Source of the DNA: Janibacter anophelis NBRC 107843 | GTDB taxonomy: Bacteria > Actinomycetota > Actinomycetes > Actinomycetales > Dermatophilaceae | Length of the DNA stretch: 64,000 nt | Direction: 5' to 3' | NCBI RefSeq assembly: GCF_001570945.1 | Contig: NZ_BCSQ01000007.1 | Location: 1-64,000, forward strand | Notes under the pieces: model-generated | Database searches by the model: none | Seen by the model: the letters and a program-made list of their open reading frames with translations, nothing else | What the model was told of the DNA's origin: nothing | Position numbers and translations under genes: made by a program | Shown: positions 8,132 through 17,230 of the stretch, piece by piece | How positions within the stretch are numbered: position 1 is the stretch's first letter | Layout of the letters: every line of letters begins with the position of its first letter

Positions 8132-8997
8132 CCGGTGTCCTCGTCGGGGCCCTGCTCGGGGTCGGGCTCTTCCTCATCTGGTGGTCGCTGTGGCCGCGCG
8201 ATGAGGCGCCCACGCGTGCCGACCGTGACAACCGGATCGTGCGACGGCTCAAGGACGACATCGCCCAGGCCGGGTATCGCGGGATCGGGCCCGCGGGCCT
8301 GGTCACCGCGTGCGTCATCGCCTTCCTCCTCGTCCTCGTCACCGTCGTCGCCCTGACCCGCGTCCCCGCGATCGCCCTGTGCTTCGCCGTCATGGCCGGG
8401 TGGGTCCCCATCGCCGTCGTGCGGATGCGGGCCCGGGCACGTCGGGCGCACCTGCGTGACCTGTGGCCCGATGCCGTGGACAACGTGACCTCCGCGGTCC
8501 GCGCCGGGCTGGCGCTGCCCGAGGCCCTCGCCCAGCTGTCCGTGCGCGGACCCGAGGAGTTGCGGCCCGCCTTCGCCGACTTCGCCAGCGACTACCGCAC
8601 GACGGGCCGCTTCAACGACTGCCTGGACCGGCTCAAGGACCGCCTGGCCGACCCCGTCGGTGACCGCCTCGTCGAGTCCCTGCGCATCGCCCGAGAGGTC
8701 GGCGGCTCGGACCTGGGCTCCCTGCTGCGCACGCTCTCGACCTTCCTGCGCGAGGACGCCCGCACCCGCAGCGAGCTCGAGACCCGACAGTCGTGGACGG
8801 TCAACGCGGCCCGCCTCGCCGTGGCCGCACCGTGGATCGTCCTGGCCCTGCTCTCCACGCGTCCCGAGTCGGTGCAGGCCTACAACACCTCGACCGGTGT
8901 CCTCGTGCTCGCGGTGGGTGCGGCCGCGACCTTCATCGCCTACCGGGTCATGGTGCGGATCGGTCGGCTCCCCGAAGAGGAGCGGGTGCTGCGATGA
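8128..8997 (+). CDS. tadB: TadB inner-membrane platform protein, Tad locus 1
   Basis: The 289-residue protein has an N-terminal membrane span, a pair of spans around residues 55-95, a T2SSF (GspF) cytoplasmic domain (WPDAVDNVTSAVRAGLALPEAL) and two C-terminal spans. TadB and TadC together form the platform through which the TadA ATPase pushes pilin subunits. GTG at 8128 overlaps the tadA stop by 4 nt (GTGA), indicating translational coupling. Confidence 0.9.
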   Translation: MTGVLVGALLGVGLFLIWWSLWPRDEAPTRADRDNRIVRRLKDDIAQAGYRGIGPAGLVTACVIAFLLVLVTVVALTRVPAIALCFAVMAGWVPIAVVRMRARARRAHLRDLWPDAVDNVTSAVRAGLALPEALAQLSVRGPEELRPAFADFASDYRTTGRFNDCLDRLKDRLADPVGDRLVESLRIAREVGGSDLGSLLRTLSTFLREDARTRSELETRQSWTVNAARLAVAAPWIVLALLSTRPESVQAYNTSTGVLVLAVGAAATFIAYRVMVRIGRLPEEERVLR

Positions 8998-9947
8998 CCG
9001 ACCTCGTGCACTCCATCGGCCTCGGACGCAGCGGTGCCGTGCTCGGGCTCCTGCTCGCGCTGGGGCTCGCACTCGTGCACCAGGGGCTGCCGCGACACCG
9101 GCGCGCGACCCTCGACGACCGTCTCGCGCCCTACCTGCGCGACACCCCCAAGCCGTCGCGGCTGCTCGCGACCCCTGATGTCTCGCTCATCGCTGTGATC
9201 CCGACGGTGCTGCGGCCCCTCGTCACCGACCTGGCCCACCGGGTCGAGTCCGTGCTCGGCGGGACGGCCTCGGTGCGTCGACGCCTGCTGCGTGCCGGTC
9301 GGGCACCCGACACCGACCACTTCCGTGCCGAGCAGGTCGTGTACGGCTTCGTCGGTGCCGTGCTCGGTGGGCTCCTCGGTCTGTTCTACGTGACCGGACA
9401 GGGTCGGTCGCCGGTCTTCCTGCTCGTGCTCCTCGTGCTCGGCTTCGCCATCGGTGTGGTCGCGCGGGACACGCTGCTCAGCCGTGAGGCCGACCGGCGG
9501 GAGGCGCGGATGCTCGCCGAGTTCCCCACCGTCGCCGAGCTGCTCGCGCTCGCGGTCGGCGCCGGTGAAGGTGCCTCCGGAGCGCTCGAGCGCGTGGTGC
9601 GGTTGTCCGACGGAGAGCTGTCGGACGAGCTCGGCCGGTGCCTCGCCGACGCCCGCGCGGGGGCGAGTCTGCCGACCGCACTGCAGGGCCTGGCCGACCG
9701 GACCGGCCTGACCTCGCTCGCCCGGTTCGTCGACGGCATCGTCGTCGCGGTCGAGCGCGGCACCCCGTTGGCCGACGTCCTGAGGGCCCAGGCGCAGGAC
9801 GTCCGGGAGGAGGGCCGTCGCCTGATCATGGAGGCCGGCGGCAAGAAGGAGATCGCGATGATGGTCCCCGTCGTCTTCGGCGTCCTCCCGGTCACGATCC
9901 TCTTCGCCCTCTTCCCGGGCCTCGGCTTCTTCCAGTTCCAGATGTGA
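8994..9947 (+). CDS. tadC: TadC inner-membrane platform protein, Tad locus 1
   Basis: The 317-residue GspF-like protein has an N-terminal span, a central double span and a T2SSF domain (LAEFPTVAELLALAVGAGEG) followed by a C-terminal span ending in LFPGLGFFQFQM. ATG at 8994 overlaps the tadB stop (ATGA). It partners TadB in the pilus assembly platform. A further in-frame open region extends upstream inside tadB but lacks a sensible start. Confidence 0.9.
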   Translation: MTDLVHSIGLGRSGAVLGLLLALGLALVHQGLPRHRRATLDDRLAPYLRDTPKPSRLLATPDVSLIAVIPTVLRPLVTDLAHRVESVLGGTASVRRRLLRAGRAPDTDHFRAEQVVYGFVGAVLGGLLGLFYVTGQGRSPVFLLVLLVLGFAIGVVARDTLLSREADRREARMLAEFPTVAELLALAVGAGEGASGALERVVRLSDGELSDELGRCLADARAGASLPTALQGLADRTGLTSLARFVDGIVVAVERGTPLADVLRAQAQDVREEGRRLIMEAGGKKEIAMMVPVVFGVLPVTILFALFPGLGFFQFQM

Positions 9948-9975
9948 CCAGACAGCAACGCCACAAGGAGATGCA

Positions 9976-10200
9976 ATGACCGATCCACTCATCAAGACCC
10001 ACGTCCGACTCTCGGCGACTCTGCGTCGCGCGGCCGCTCGCCTCGAGGACGAGACCGGCGACGTCCCCGGCTGGGTCCTCATCACGCTGATGACGGCGGC
10101 CCTCGTCACCGGCATCTGGGCCATCGCCGGCGACCAGCTGAAGTCGATGTTCGAGAGTGCGCTCAACGGCGTGACCGGGCCCGACCAGGTCCACGATTGA
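9976..10200 (+). CDS. Flp-type pilin-like small protein, Tad locus 1 (atypical)
   Basis: A 74-residue protein with one hydrophobic helix (residues about 35-55) after the acidic segment DETGDVPG, located directly after tadC where Flp pilins are usual. The Gly before the helix could be the prepilin cleavage site, but the Glu and Tyr found at positions 5 and 6 of canonical Flp pilins are absent (GWVLITLM). It may be a divergent major pilin or an accessory subunit. AAGGAG lies at about 9964-9969 with normal spacing to the ATG. Confidence 0.72.
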   Translation: MTDPLIKTHVRLSATLRRAAARLEDETGDVPGWVLITLMTAALVTGIWAIAGDQLKSMFESALNGVTGPDQVHD

Positions 10201-10592
10201 TCGGTGCCTCGCGCCTGGGCGACGACCGCGGCTCGGCGGTCGTCGACTTCACCCTGACGTCGGCCCTGCTGCTCTTCGTCTTCCTTGCCGTCTTCCAGCT
10301 CGGGCTGGCGCTGCACGTGCGCAACACGCTCATCTCGTGCGCTGCCGAGGGGGCCCGGTACGGCGCACGGGAGGGATCATCCGCCGAGCAGGGGGAGGAC
10401 CGTGCCCGCGACCTGATCACCCGGTCGCTGTCGGCGCGGTACGCGAGCAGTGTGAGCTCCCGGGTCGACACCACGTCCTCGGGGGTGCAGGTCGTGGTCG
10501 TCGACGTGGAGGCACCGGTGCCGGTCGTGGGACTCATCGGTCCCTCGTCGGGGTTCGACGTGTCAGGTCGGGCCTTCCTGGAGACGCAGTGA
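10197..10592 (+). CDS. TadE-like minor pilin, Tad locus 1
   Basis: The 131-residue protein has the class of N-terminus seen in TadE pseudopilins: a charged leader DDRG, then SAVVDFTLTSALLL and a single long hydrophobic helix, followed by a periplasmic/exported domain. An Asp stands where Glu is usual after the cleavage site. The start is a TTG at 10197 overlapping the stop of the preceding gene. TadE-type proteins are thought to prime or cap the pilus. Confidence 0.78.
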   Translation: MIGASRLGDDRGSAVVDFTLTSALLLFVFLAVFQLGLALHVRNTLISCAAEGARYGAREGSSAEQGEDRARDLITRSLSARYASSVSSRVDTTSSGVQVVVVDVEAPVPVVGLIGPSSGFDVSGRAFLETQ

Positions 10593-11044
10593 GCGGCTCT
10601 GCGGGCACCGTGCGGGAGCGCTTGGCCGACGAAGGGGGGACCGCCGTGATCGAGTTCGTCTGGTTGGCGATCCTCCTGCTCGTCCCGCTCATCTACCTCG
10701 TGCTGTGCCTGGCCCGCCTGCAGGCGGGCTCGTATGCCGTGACCCAAGCGGCGCGTGAGTCGGCACGTGCCTTCGTGACCGCCCGGGACGACGTCTCGGC
10801 GAGCGCCCGATCGCAGTCGGCCGCGGACATCGCCTTCTCCGACCAGGGGTTCACCGGCCAGGGTTCGCTCGCCGTCGACTGCTCGGCGGCGCCGTGCCTC
10901 TCGCCCGGGGCGTCGGTGACGACGGAGGCATCGGTGCGGGTCCCCCTTCCGCTCGTGCCGTCCTTCCTCCGCGAGGTCGTGCCACTGGAGGTCCCCGTCT
11001 CGGCGACCCAGGTGGCGCCCGTGCCGACGTACGAGGTGCGATGA
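10589..11044 (+). CDS. TadE-like minor pilin (second), Tad locus 1
   Basis: The 151-residue protein shows a leader ending DEGG followed by TAVIEFVWLAILLL, matching the TadE consensus with Glu at +5. A single helix is followed by an exported domain with a possible disulfide (DCSAAPC). GTG at 10589 overlaps the upstream stop by 4 nt. It sits in the same operon as the preceding TadE-like protein and may form a heteromer with it. Confidence 0.8.
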   Translation: MSGSAGTVRERLADEGGTAVIEFVWLAILLLVPLIYLVLCLARLQAGSYAVTQAARESARAFVTARDDVSASARSQSAADIAFSDQGFTGQGSLAVDCSAAPCLSPGASVTTEASVRVPLPLVPSFLREVVPLEVPVSATQVAPVPTYEVR

Positions 11045-11523
11045 GCCACCTTCGTGCCCTCCTGCGGTCTCGCTGCGGCGACGACCGCGGCCAACTGAGC
11101 ATCCTCGTGCTCGGCCTGACCGTCATCGCGATGACGCTCGTCATCGGAGGGTTGGCGGTGACCTCGGTGCACATCTCGCGGATGCGGCTGCTCGATGCTG
11201 CGGACTCGGCGGCCCTGGCCGCCACGGACGACGGGGCGGAGCAGATCTACGAGCGCGGCGTGGGGGAGGACCTGCCGCTCGACGACGAGCTCGTGCAGCA
11301 GAGCGCGGCCGAGCACCTGGCCGGCCGTGCGCGTCCGCACGGGCTGGAGAGCTGGTCGGTGGCACCGGGGACCGGGACGCCCGACGGCCGCACTGCCGTC
11401 GTCGTCCTCACGGGCGAAGCGGACCTGCCGCTCATCGGGGGCCTGCTGGAGTCGATGGGTGGGTCGGTGACCGTCACCGTCGAGTCGCGTGCTCGGGCCG
11501 GGGTGGTGACGGGCGCGCCGTGA
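11041..11523 (+). CDS. TadG-like protein with TadE/Flp N-terminus, Tad locus 1
   Basis: The 160-residue protein begins with a charged leader ending DDRG, then QLSILVLGLTVIAMTL, typical of the TadG N-terminal family (putative Flp pilus-assembly TadE/G-like). The mature part resembles the helical TadG stub AADSAALAA found after the membrane helix. It is shorter than proteobacterial TadG and lacks a von Willebrand domain. ATG at 11041 overlaps the previous stop (ATGA). It is the last gene of Tad locus 1. Confidence 0.78.
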   Translation: MSHLRALLRSRCGDDRGQLSILVLGLTVIAMTLVIGGLAVTSVHISRMRLLDAADSAALAATDDGAEQIYERGVGEDLPLDDELVQQSAAEHLAGRARPHGLESWSVAPGTGTPDGRTAVVVLTGEADLPLIGGLLESMGGSVTVTVESRARAGVVTGAP

Positions 11524-11629
11524 CGCGCCCCGCGTGACTCGCCCGACCCGCTCGGGTCCACATGTCGGCCCGAGGTGACACGATGGCGTCGCGGGCAGAC
11601 CGCACCCAGTGGTCCGGAGGGAGACGCAC

Positions 11630-13111
11630 GTGCAGGACGAGCGGTCGGGGGAGCGCACCCCGGCGAAGGGGGGCACGACGGACGTCGTCGAGCCGGACAC
11701 CGTCGAGTCCGACGCGTCGGCCACGGACGCGGCGCCCGACGGCGCGTCGTCCGACGACACGACAGGCGACGGACCGCGCGAGGCCACGGACGAGGAGAGC
11801 AGGGGGACCCCCGCAGTCTCCGACGCCCGCACCGGCGATGGGTCAGCGGACGAGTCAGCCGCCGACGAGCACCCCGCCAACGACGAGCCGGAACCCGACG
11901 CCCCCGCTGGCGCCAAGGCAGCCGACGAGGTCGCCCACACGAGCGACGGGCTGGTCGTCCCCGCCCACGCGGCGCCCACCGGCGCCGAGACGATCCCCGC
12001 GGCGGAGGTGCACAGCCCGGAGCGCGACCACGAGCACGACGAGCGCGGCCGCTCCCGCGTCTCCCTGCCGCCCACCCTCACCCTGCTCCTCGGCCTGGCC
12101 GCGACGGTCGTCGCCATTGCGGGGCTCAAGCAGGTGGCCGGGATCATCGCGCCGACCTTCCTCGCGGCGACGCTGATCATCGCGGTGTACCCGATCTACA
12201 AGGTGCTGCGCCGCTTCCTCGGCGGCGCGATCGCCGGCCTGCTGCTCATCGTCATCCTCTACGGGATCCTCGCGGCACTCGGTGCCTCGATCGGCATCGC
12301 GGCGAGCAAGTTCGCCACCGAGCTGGCCAAGCCGGAGTACACGAGCACCTTCACCGGTCTGGTCTCCGACGGACGCGAGTTCCTCAACTCCAAGGGCATC
12401 GAGGCCGAGGAGATCGACGAGGCCATCGCCAACTTCGACCTGCGCAACCTCACCGGGCTGGCCAGCTCCCTGGCCAACACGGTCACCGGGCTGACGACGA
12501 CGATGCTCTTCCTGCTGACCGTGATGATCTTCCTCGTCATGGACGCCGGCGGGTTCGGCCACCGGCTCGCGGCCATCCACCGGCACAAGCCGGACGTCGC
12601 CGACGCCCTCGTCGACTTCGGCTACCGGGTGCGCAAGTACTGGATCGTCTCGACGGTCTTCGGTGTCATCGTCGCCGTCATCGACTACGTGGCCCTGATG
12701 TGGCTCGGGGTGCCGCTGGCCATGACCTTCGGCCTGCTGTCCTTCGTCACCAACTACATCCCCAACATCGGCTTCGTTCTCGGCCTGATCCCGCCGGCCT
12801 TCATCGCGCTGCTCTCCGGTGGGGTCTCGACGATGGTCTGGGTGATCGTCATCTACTGCGTGGCCAACTTCGTCATCCAGACGATCCTGCAGCCGAAGTT
12901 CACCGGTGACGCCGTCGGGATCAACGCGACGACCGCCTTCCTCTCCCTGATGTTCTGGGCCTACGTCTTCGGGGCGCTGGGCGCGCTGCTCGCGATCCCC
13001 TTCACCCTGCTCTTCAAGAGCCTGCTCATCGACCGCGATCCCAACAACCGCTGGGTCAACCAGTTCATCGCCAGCTCGCCCCGTGAGGGGACGAGCGCCC
13101 AACCCCTGTAA
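11630..13111 (+). CDS. AI-2E family (UPF0118) membrane transporter with long acidic N-terminus
   Basis: The 493-residue protein starts with about 140 hydrophilic, Asp/Glu/Ala-rich residues and continues with a seven- to eight-span AI-2E family domain (for example FLAATLIIAVYPIYKVLRR, FVTNYIPNIGFVLGLIPP, FTGDAVGINATTAF). Members have been linked to autoinducer-2 export or Na+/H+ exchange, so the substrate cannot be assigned. GTG at 11630 is favoured because GGAGGGAG lies 7-8 nt upstream; GTG at 11609 is an alternative. The N-terminal extension is probably disordered. Confidence 0.85.
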   Translation: MQDERSGERTPAKGGTTDVVEPDTVESDASATDAAPDGASSDDTTGDGPREATDEESRGTPAVSDARTGDGSADESAADEHPANDEPEPDAPAGAKAADEVAHTSDGLVVPAHAAPTGAETIPAAEVHSPERDHEHDERGRSRVSLPPTLTLLLGLAATVVAIAGLKQVAGIIAPTFLAATLIIAVYPIYKVLRRFLGGAIAGLLLIVILYGILAALGASIGIAASKFATELAKPEYTSTFTGLVSDGREFLNSKGIEAEEIDEAIANFDLRNLTGLASSLANTVTGLTTTMLFLLTVMIFLVMDAGGFGHRLAAIHRHKPDVADALVDFGYRVRKYWIVSTVFGVIVAVIDYVALMWLGVPLAMTFGLLSFVTNYIPNIGFVLGLIPPAFIALLSGGVSTMVWVIVIYCVANFVIQTILQPKFTGDAVGINATTAFLSLMFWAYVFGALGALLAIPFTLLFKSLLIDRDPNNRWVNQFIASSPREGTSAQPL

Positions 13112-13223
13112 CGATTCGGACCCGTCCGCGGGACACGCGCCCGCCCGGGTGGCGGCCGCGCACAGCCTCGGTCACGGTGGGACCGGCCATCGCGACACGT
13201 CGCGTCACGGAGGGGCTGGGGAC

Positions 13224-14450
13224 ATGGGGATGGGACTCGACCGCAGACAGGTCCTGACCGCGGGAGCGGTGGGCGCCGGCGCGCTGCTCGCCGGGTGCGG
13301 CACCACCACGACGGCGACGGGGCCCCCTTCGTCGTCCTCGGCCGCGCCACGGCGGGCCTCCCGCCGCCGCGAGCGACTCATCGGGGACGGGTCCACGGCC
13401 GACACCGGCCCGCAACCCCACCAGCCGCGCGTGCACAAGCTGGCGAAGGGGGAGGCCCCGCCGCAGTTCGTCGTCGTGTCCTGGGACGGCGCGGGGGAGA
13501 CGAGCAGCAAGCTCTTCTCCCACTGGCTGGAGGTCGCCCGGCGCCACGAGGTGCCGATGACTTTCTTCCTCACCGGCATCTACCTCCTGCCCGGCAAGCA
13601 GAGGCACCGGTACGCGCCACCGCGCCACCCCGTCGGGGCGTCCGACCTGGGCTGGCTGCCCGACCGCTTCGTGCACGCCACGATCCGCCAGGTCCGCCGT
13701 GCGTGGCTCGACGGCCACGAGATCGGCACCCACTTCAACGGTCACTTCTGCGGCCCGGCGAAGGGGGTCTCGACGTGGTCGGTCGACGACTGGCTCTCGG
13801 AGATCGAGCAGGCGCAGGAGTTCGTCACGTCGTGGCGCAGCACGACCGGCCTCACCGACGAGCCGCCCTTGCCCTTCGACTACGGCAAGGAGGTCGTCGG
13901 GGGCCGCACGCCCTGCCTCGAGGGTACGGACAACCTGCGCAAGGCCGCCGCGCAGCTCGGGTGGCGCTACGACTCGAGCGGGACGCGATTGGCGACGTGG
14001 CCGACCAAGGTCGAGGGCCTGTGGGACCTGTCCCTGCAGCAGGTGCCCTTCCCCGGGCACGACTTCGAGGTCACGGCGATGGACTACAACATCATGTTCA
14101 ACCAGTCCGAGGTGACCGACGGCGACCCGGCGATGCACGACACGTGGCGCGCCCAGGCGCGCGACGCGTACCTCGCCGGATTCCGCCGCTCGCTGGAGGG
14201 CAACCGCTCGCCGCTGGTCATCGGCAACCACTTCGAGCAGTGGAACGGCGGCATCTACATGGACGCCGTGGAGCAGGCGATCGAGACGATGGCGCAGGAG
14301 CCGCAGACCCGGTTCGTCACCATGCGCCAGCTGTGTGACTGGCTGGACGCGCAGGACCCCGACGTCATCGCCGGGCTGCAGGGGCTCACGGCCGCCCCCG
14401 AGGGTGGCTGGCGCGGATGGGAGCCCGGGGGGACGCCTGCCGTAAGGTGA
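13224..14450 (+). CDS. Polysaccharide-deacetylase-like lipoprotein with Tat-type leader
   Basis: The 408-residue protein has a leader with twin Arg (DRRQVLTAG) and a lipobox LLAG-C, suggesting export through Tat and lipid anchoring. The mature domain resembles NodB-like polysaccharide deacetylases: FVVVSWDGAGE near the start of the catalytic fold, VPMTFFLTGIY, HEIGTHFNGHFCG with paired His, and a C-terminal VIGNHFEQW strand. It is likely active on cell-wall or surface glycans; the substrate is unknown. ATG at 13224 follows GGAGGGG; ATG at 13230 is also possible. Confidence 0.78.
   Translation: MGMGLDRRQVLTAGAVGAGALLAGCGTTTTATGPPSSSSAAPRRASRRRERLIGDGSTADTGPQPHQPRVHKLAKGEAPPQFVVVSWDGAGETSSKLFSHWLEVARRHEVPMTFFLTGIYLLPGKQRHRYAPPRHPVGASDLGWLPDRFVHATIRQVRRAWLDGHEIGTHFNGHFCGPAKGVSTWSVDDWLSEIEQAQEFVTSWRSTTGLTDEPPLPFDYGKEVVGGRTPCLEGTDNLRKAAAQLGWRYDSSGTRLATWPTKVEGLWDLSLQQVPFPGHDFEVTAMDYNIMFNQSEVTDGDPAMHDTWRAQARDAYLAGFRRSLEGNRSPLVIGNHFEQWNGGIYMDAVEQAIETMAQEPQTRFVTMRQLCDWLDAQDPDVIAGLQGLTAAPEGGWRGWEPGGTPAVR
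14443..14448 (+). promoter_or_regulatory. -10 box of prfB, leaderless arrangement
   Basis: TAAGGT matches the actinobacterial TANNNT -10 motif and ends 8 nt before the prfB GTG. With a transcription start about 7 nt downstream, the mRNA would begin at or next to the start codon. There is no ribosome-binding sequence in front of the GTG, which fits leaderless translation. Confidence 0.6.
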
Positions 14451-14456
14451 CCTGCT

Positions 14457-15569
14457 GTGGCTGTCGACTTCGAGACCGAGATCAAGAACCTGCGCACGAC
14501 CATGGGCTCGGTGCGTGACGTCACGGACGTGCCCGCCCTCGAGGCGCGCATCGCGGACCTCGAGCAGCAGGCGGCGGCCCCCGACCTGTGGGACGACCCG
14601 GACAGCGCCCAGGGCGTGACCTCCGCGCTCTCCCGCGCCAACGCCGAGCTCGAGCGCATCCAGAGCATGGACTCACGCATCGAGGACCTCGAGGCGCTCG
14701 TCGAACTCGGCCGCGAGGAGGGGGATGCCGAGACCCTGACCGAGGCCGAGGGTGAGCTGGCCAAGATCGCCAAGGCCGTCAGCCAGCTCGAGGTGCGCAC
14801 CCTCCTGTCCGGCGAGTACGACGAGCGCGAGGCCGTCGTGACGATCCGCGCCGGCGCCGGTGGCGTCGACGCCGCGGACTTTGCCGAGATGCTCATGCGC
14901 ATGTACCTGCGCTGGGCCGAGCGCCACGGCTACCCGACCAAGGTCATGGACACCTCCTACGCGGAGGAGGCGGGCCTGAAGTCCGCGACCTTCGAGGTCA
15001 ACGTCCCCTATGCCTACGGCAACCTCTCGGTCGAAGGGGGGACCCACCGCCTCGTGCGGATCTCCCCCTTCGACAACCAGGGTCGACGCCAGACGTCGTT
15101 CGCCGCGGTCGAGGTCATCCCGCTCATCGAGGGCACCGACTCCATCGAGATCCCGGACAACGAGCTCAAGATCGACGTCTTCCGCTCGTCCGGTCCCGGC
15201 GGGCAGTCGGTCAACACGACCGACTCCGCGGTGCGCATGACGCACATCCCGACCGGCATCGTCGTGTCGATGCAGAACGAGAAGTCGCAGATCCAGAACC
15301 GCGCGGCGGCGCTGCGTGTCATGCAGTCGCGCCTCCTCCTGGCCAAGAAGGCCGAGGAGGCCGCGGAGCGCAAGGAGCTCGCCGGCGACGTCAAGGCCAG
15401 CTGGGGTGACCAGATGCGCTCCTACGTGCTCAACCCGTACCAGATGGTCAAGGACCTGCGGACCGAGCACGAGACCGGCAACCCGAGCGCGGTCTTCGAC
15501 GGCGACATCGATGCCTTCATCGAGGCCGGCATCCGCTGGCGGATCGAGCAGGCGAAGTCCGAGGACTGA
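14457..15569 (+). CDS. prfB: Peptide chain release factor 2
   Basis: The 370-residue RF2 recognises UGA and UAA and triggers peptide release. It contains the codon-recognition motif SPF (in [12 protein letters not shown]) and the catalytic GGQ in SGPGGQSVN. No internal stop or programmed +1 frameshift is present, unlike the Escherichia coli gene. It starts with GTG at 14457 and has no ribosome-binding site. In many actinobacteria prfB lies directly ahead of ftsE; here ftsE starts 14.7 kb downstream. Confidence 0.97.
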   Translation: MAVDFETEIKNLRTTMGSVRDVTDVPALEARIADLEQQAAAPDLWDDPDSAQGVTSALSRANAELERIQSMDSRIEDLEALVELGREEGDAETLTEAEGELAKIAKAVSQLEVRTLLSGEYDEREAVVTIRAGAGGVDAADFAEMLMRMYLRWAERHGYPTKVMDTSYAEEAGLKSATFEVNVPYAYGNLSVEGGTHRLVRISPFDNQGRRQTSFAAVEVIPLIEGTDSIEIPDNELKIDVFRSSGPGGQSVNTTDSAVRMTHIPTGIVVSMQNEKSQIQNRAAALRVMQSRLLLAKKAEEAAERKELAGDVKASWGDQMRSYVLNPYQMVKDLRTEHETGNPSAVFDGDIDAFIEAGIRWRIEQAKSED

Positions 15570-15667
15570 CCTCGGTCGCGCAGGATCGGTGTGGTGTTCC
15601 TCGTCCGCAGGTGAGCAGGGTTGTGGACGCGCATCAGGCGGCGCACGCGTTGCCCGGATGCGAAGGA

Positions 15668-15687
15668 CCGGGGGGCAGGGCCCCCGG
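15668..15687 (+). terminator. GC-rich hairpin between prfB and the lipoprotein gene
   Basis: CCGGGGG and CCCCCGG form a perfect 7-bp stem around the loop GCAGGG. There is no T-tract. It lies 99 nt after the prfB stop and 18 nt before the next start codon, so it could end prfB transcription or act in the leader of the downstream gene. Confidence 0.45.
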
Positions 15688-15705
15688 CGCATCGGGAGGA
15701 CGTTC

Positions 15706-16302
15706 ATGCGCGGGGTGCGCACACGAGTTGGTGCGGCCGTTTTCGGTGCGGCACTGGTCTTGACGATGGCCGGGTGCGGCGATGACGGTGGCGAAGCATC
15801 CGACGCGACGAGCACGGAGTCGTCGAGCGCAGGGTCGTCCCCGACGTACGGCGAGGACCACATCATGGCCCAGGTCAAGAAGGTCAACACGTCCCTTCAG
15901 TCACTGGGCCCCAGCGAGAAGATCCCCACGGACGCAGACTGGGCGACCGACTCGTTCCGAAAGTCGTACGACGCCACCAGGGACGGCTACACGGAGCACG
16001 GGGCCGAGGTGAAGGGCAAGGTCACGTCGACCGCCCTCCACCTCGACGAATCCGACCCCGAGGCCCCGGGCGGATGGGACGTGTCGGTGTACAACTGCGC
16101 CGAGTCGACCTTGAGGCTCTACGTGGACGGCGAAGACATCACTCCGGACCCGGACAATCCTGGCCAGGTCCTGCCCAAGGGGCCGCAAACCGAGATCTAC
16201 TTGCAGAGCTTCACGACACCTGATGGGGGAAAGTCGTGGCAGCTGGACGACTCGCAGCTGGTCGAGGGCACACAGGCGGAGGAGTCGCCGTGCGCCGCGT
16301 GA
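15706..16302 (+). CDS. Lipoprotein of unknown function, paired with PKD protein (module A)
   Basis: The 198-residue protein has a signal sequence and lipobox ending MAGC at residue 24, followed by a Ser/Thr/Glu-rich linker and a roughly 140-residue domain resembling NTF2-like lipoprotein domains (VKKVNTSLQSL; WDVSVYNCAESTLRLYVDG). ATG at 15706 has GGGAGGA 6 nt ahead. It overlaps the PKD gene downstream by 13 nt. A second lipoprotein/PKD pair on the other strand (20642 to 19174) has the same layout. The function is not recognised; the extracytoplasmic location is clear. Confidence 0.75.
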   Translation: MRGVRTRVGAAVFGAALVLTMAGCGDDGGEASDATSTESSSAGSSPTYGEDHIMAQVKKVNTSLQSLGPSEKIPTDADWATDSFRKSYDATRDGYTEHGAEVKGKVTSTALHLDESDPEAPGGWDVSVYNCAESTLRLYVDGEDITPDPDNPGQVLPKGPQTEIYLQSFTTPDGGKSWQLDDSQLVEGTQAEESPCAA

Positions 16303-17162
16303 TCGCAGCAGCGGGCGCTGCCATGGTCTTGGCCGCTGTCGGGCTGCCCGCGCAGGCAGCGACGAGCGAGGGCGCTCAGGACTGCGGGACGTGGGTGCAG
16401 ACGGGGGACGGCGGTTGGAGGTTCGTCGCCAAGTCCTGCGGTCGTGATGGATCGACGCCAGGGGGTGGCGGTGACAGCTCCCCCGGCAACGGGGGCGGCG
16501 GTGGCGGCAACTCGGACGGGGGCGAGTCGTCCGAGCCGCGTCGGCGGACCGTGTCGCGAGAGGTGTACAACGAGATGATGCAGCGGTGCATCGTCGACGG
16601 TGATGCGCTCTCCATCCAGTGCATGGCCAACCTGCCGCAGGTCGCGGAGCCGGGCCAGCCGCCGGCAGGAGTTCCGCCGCTGGCGGTCGAGGACGTGCAG
16701 GAGTTCGCCATCGCGCAGCTCTCGACCACGGCTCCCGAGATCGGGGCGTCGCCGTGCCAGTCGACCGCGAACGCGTGCCGGGGGACGGTGGGCGTGCCGG
16801 TGTGGCTGTGGGTCGGTGACGGCACCGGTTCTCTGCCGTCGGATTCGGTGAGCGTGACTGCTGGACCGTTCACCATCGACGCGACCGCGAAGGTGTCCAA
16901 GGTCAAGTGGTCACTCGGTGACGGACAGACGACGTTCTGCAGCGGGACGGGCACGGCCTTCGATGCAGCGAAGCACGGGTGGTCGAACCCGGACTGTGGC
17001 TTCGACAACGGCTGGAAGCAGCCGGGGACCTACACGCTGACGGCGTCGTACGTGTGGGAGATCTCGTGGTCCGGTGACCAGACGGGCACCGCGACGGAGA
17101 CGGTGTCCTCGACCGAGCAGGTCACGGTCGGTGAGCTGCAGTCGGTGGCCTCCCAGGGCTGA
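16290..17162 (+). CDS. Secreted PKD-like protein (module A)
   Basis: The 290-residue protein has a signal peptide cleaved near PAQA-ATS, a Gly/Ser-rich linker (about residues 60-85), a middle region ending CRGTVGVPVWLWVG and a C-terminal PKD-like beta domain (WSLGDGQTTFCSGTG, GTYTLTASY, VTVGELQSV). PKD domains mediate extracellular protein or glycan contacts. It shares the GTVGVPVW block, the Cys pattern and the VGE-QSV ending with the protein at 19174-20070, so the two are paralogues. GTG at 16290 has GGCGGAGG upstream. It probably works with the overlapping lipoprotein. Confidence 0.78.
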   Translation: MRRVIAAAGAAMVLAAVGLPAQAATSEGAQDCGTWVQTGDGGWRFVAKSCGRDGSTPGGGGDSSPGNGGGGGGNSDGGESSEPRRRTVSREVYNEMMQRCIVDGDALSIQCMANLPQVAEPGQPPAGVPPLAVEDVQEFAIAQLSTTAPEIGASPCQSTANACRGTVGVPVWLWVGDGTGSLPSDSVSVTAGPFTIDATAKVSKVKWSLGDGQTTFCSGTGTAFDAAKHGWSNPDCGFDNGWKQPGTYTLTASYVWEISWSGDQTGTATETVSSTEQVTVGELQSVASQG

Positions 17163-17200
17163 GGGGAGTCCTCCCCACTGCGCGCGGCGCCGATCTCACC

Positions 17201-17206
17201 TACGGT
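17201..17206 (+). promoter_or_regulatory. Possible -10 box before the three-gene cassette
   Basis: TACGGT fits the TANNNT motif 24 nt ahead of the ATG at 17231, and AGGGGG at 17221 is a ribosome-binding sequence, so this would be a normal short-leader promoter. No clear -35 box is seen. A short inverted repeat GGGGAG/CTCCCC at 17163-17176 just after the upstream stop may end the previous transcript. Confidence 0.4.
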
Positions 17207-17230
17207 GGCCGCGACAGACGAGGGGGCTGC

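Noticed and set aside
14457-14560. Programmed frameshift in prfB
   Set aside because: The frame is continuous with no internal TGA, so RF2 autoregulation by frameshift is absent.
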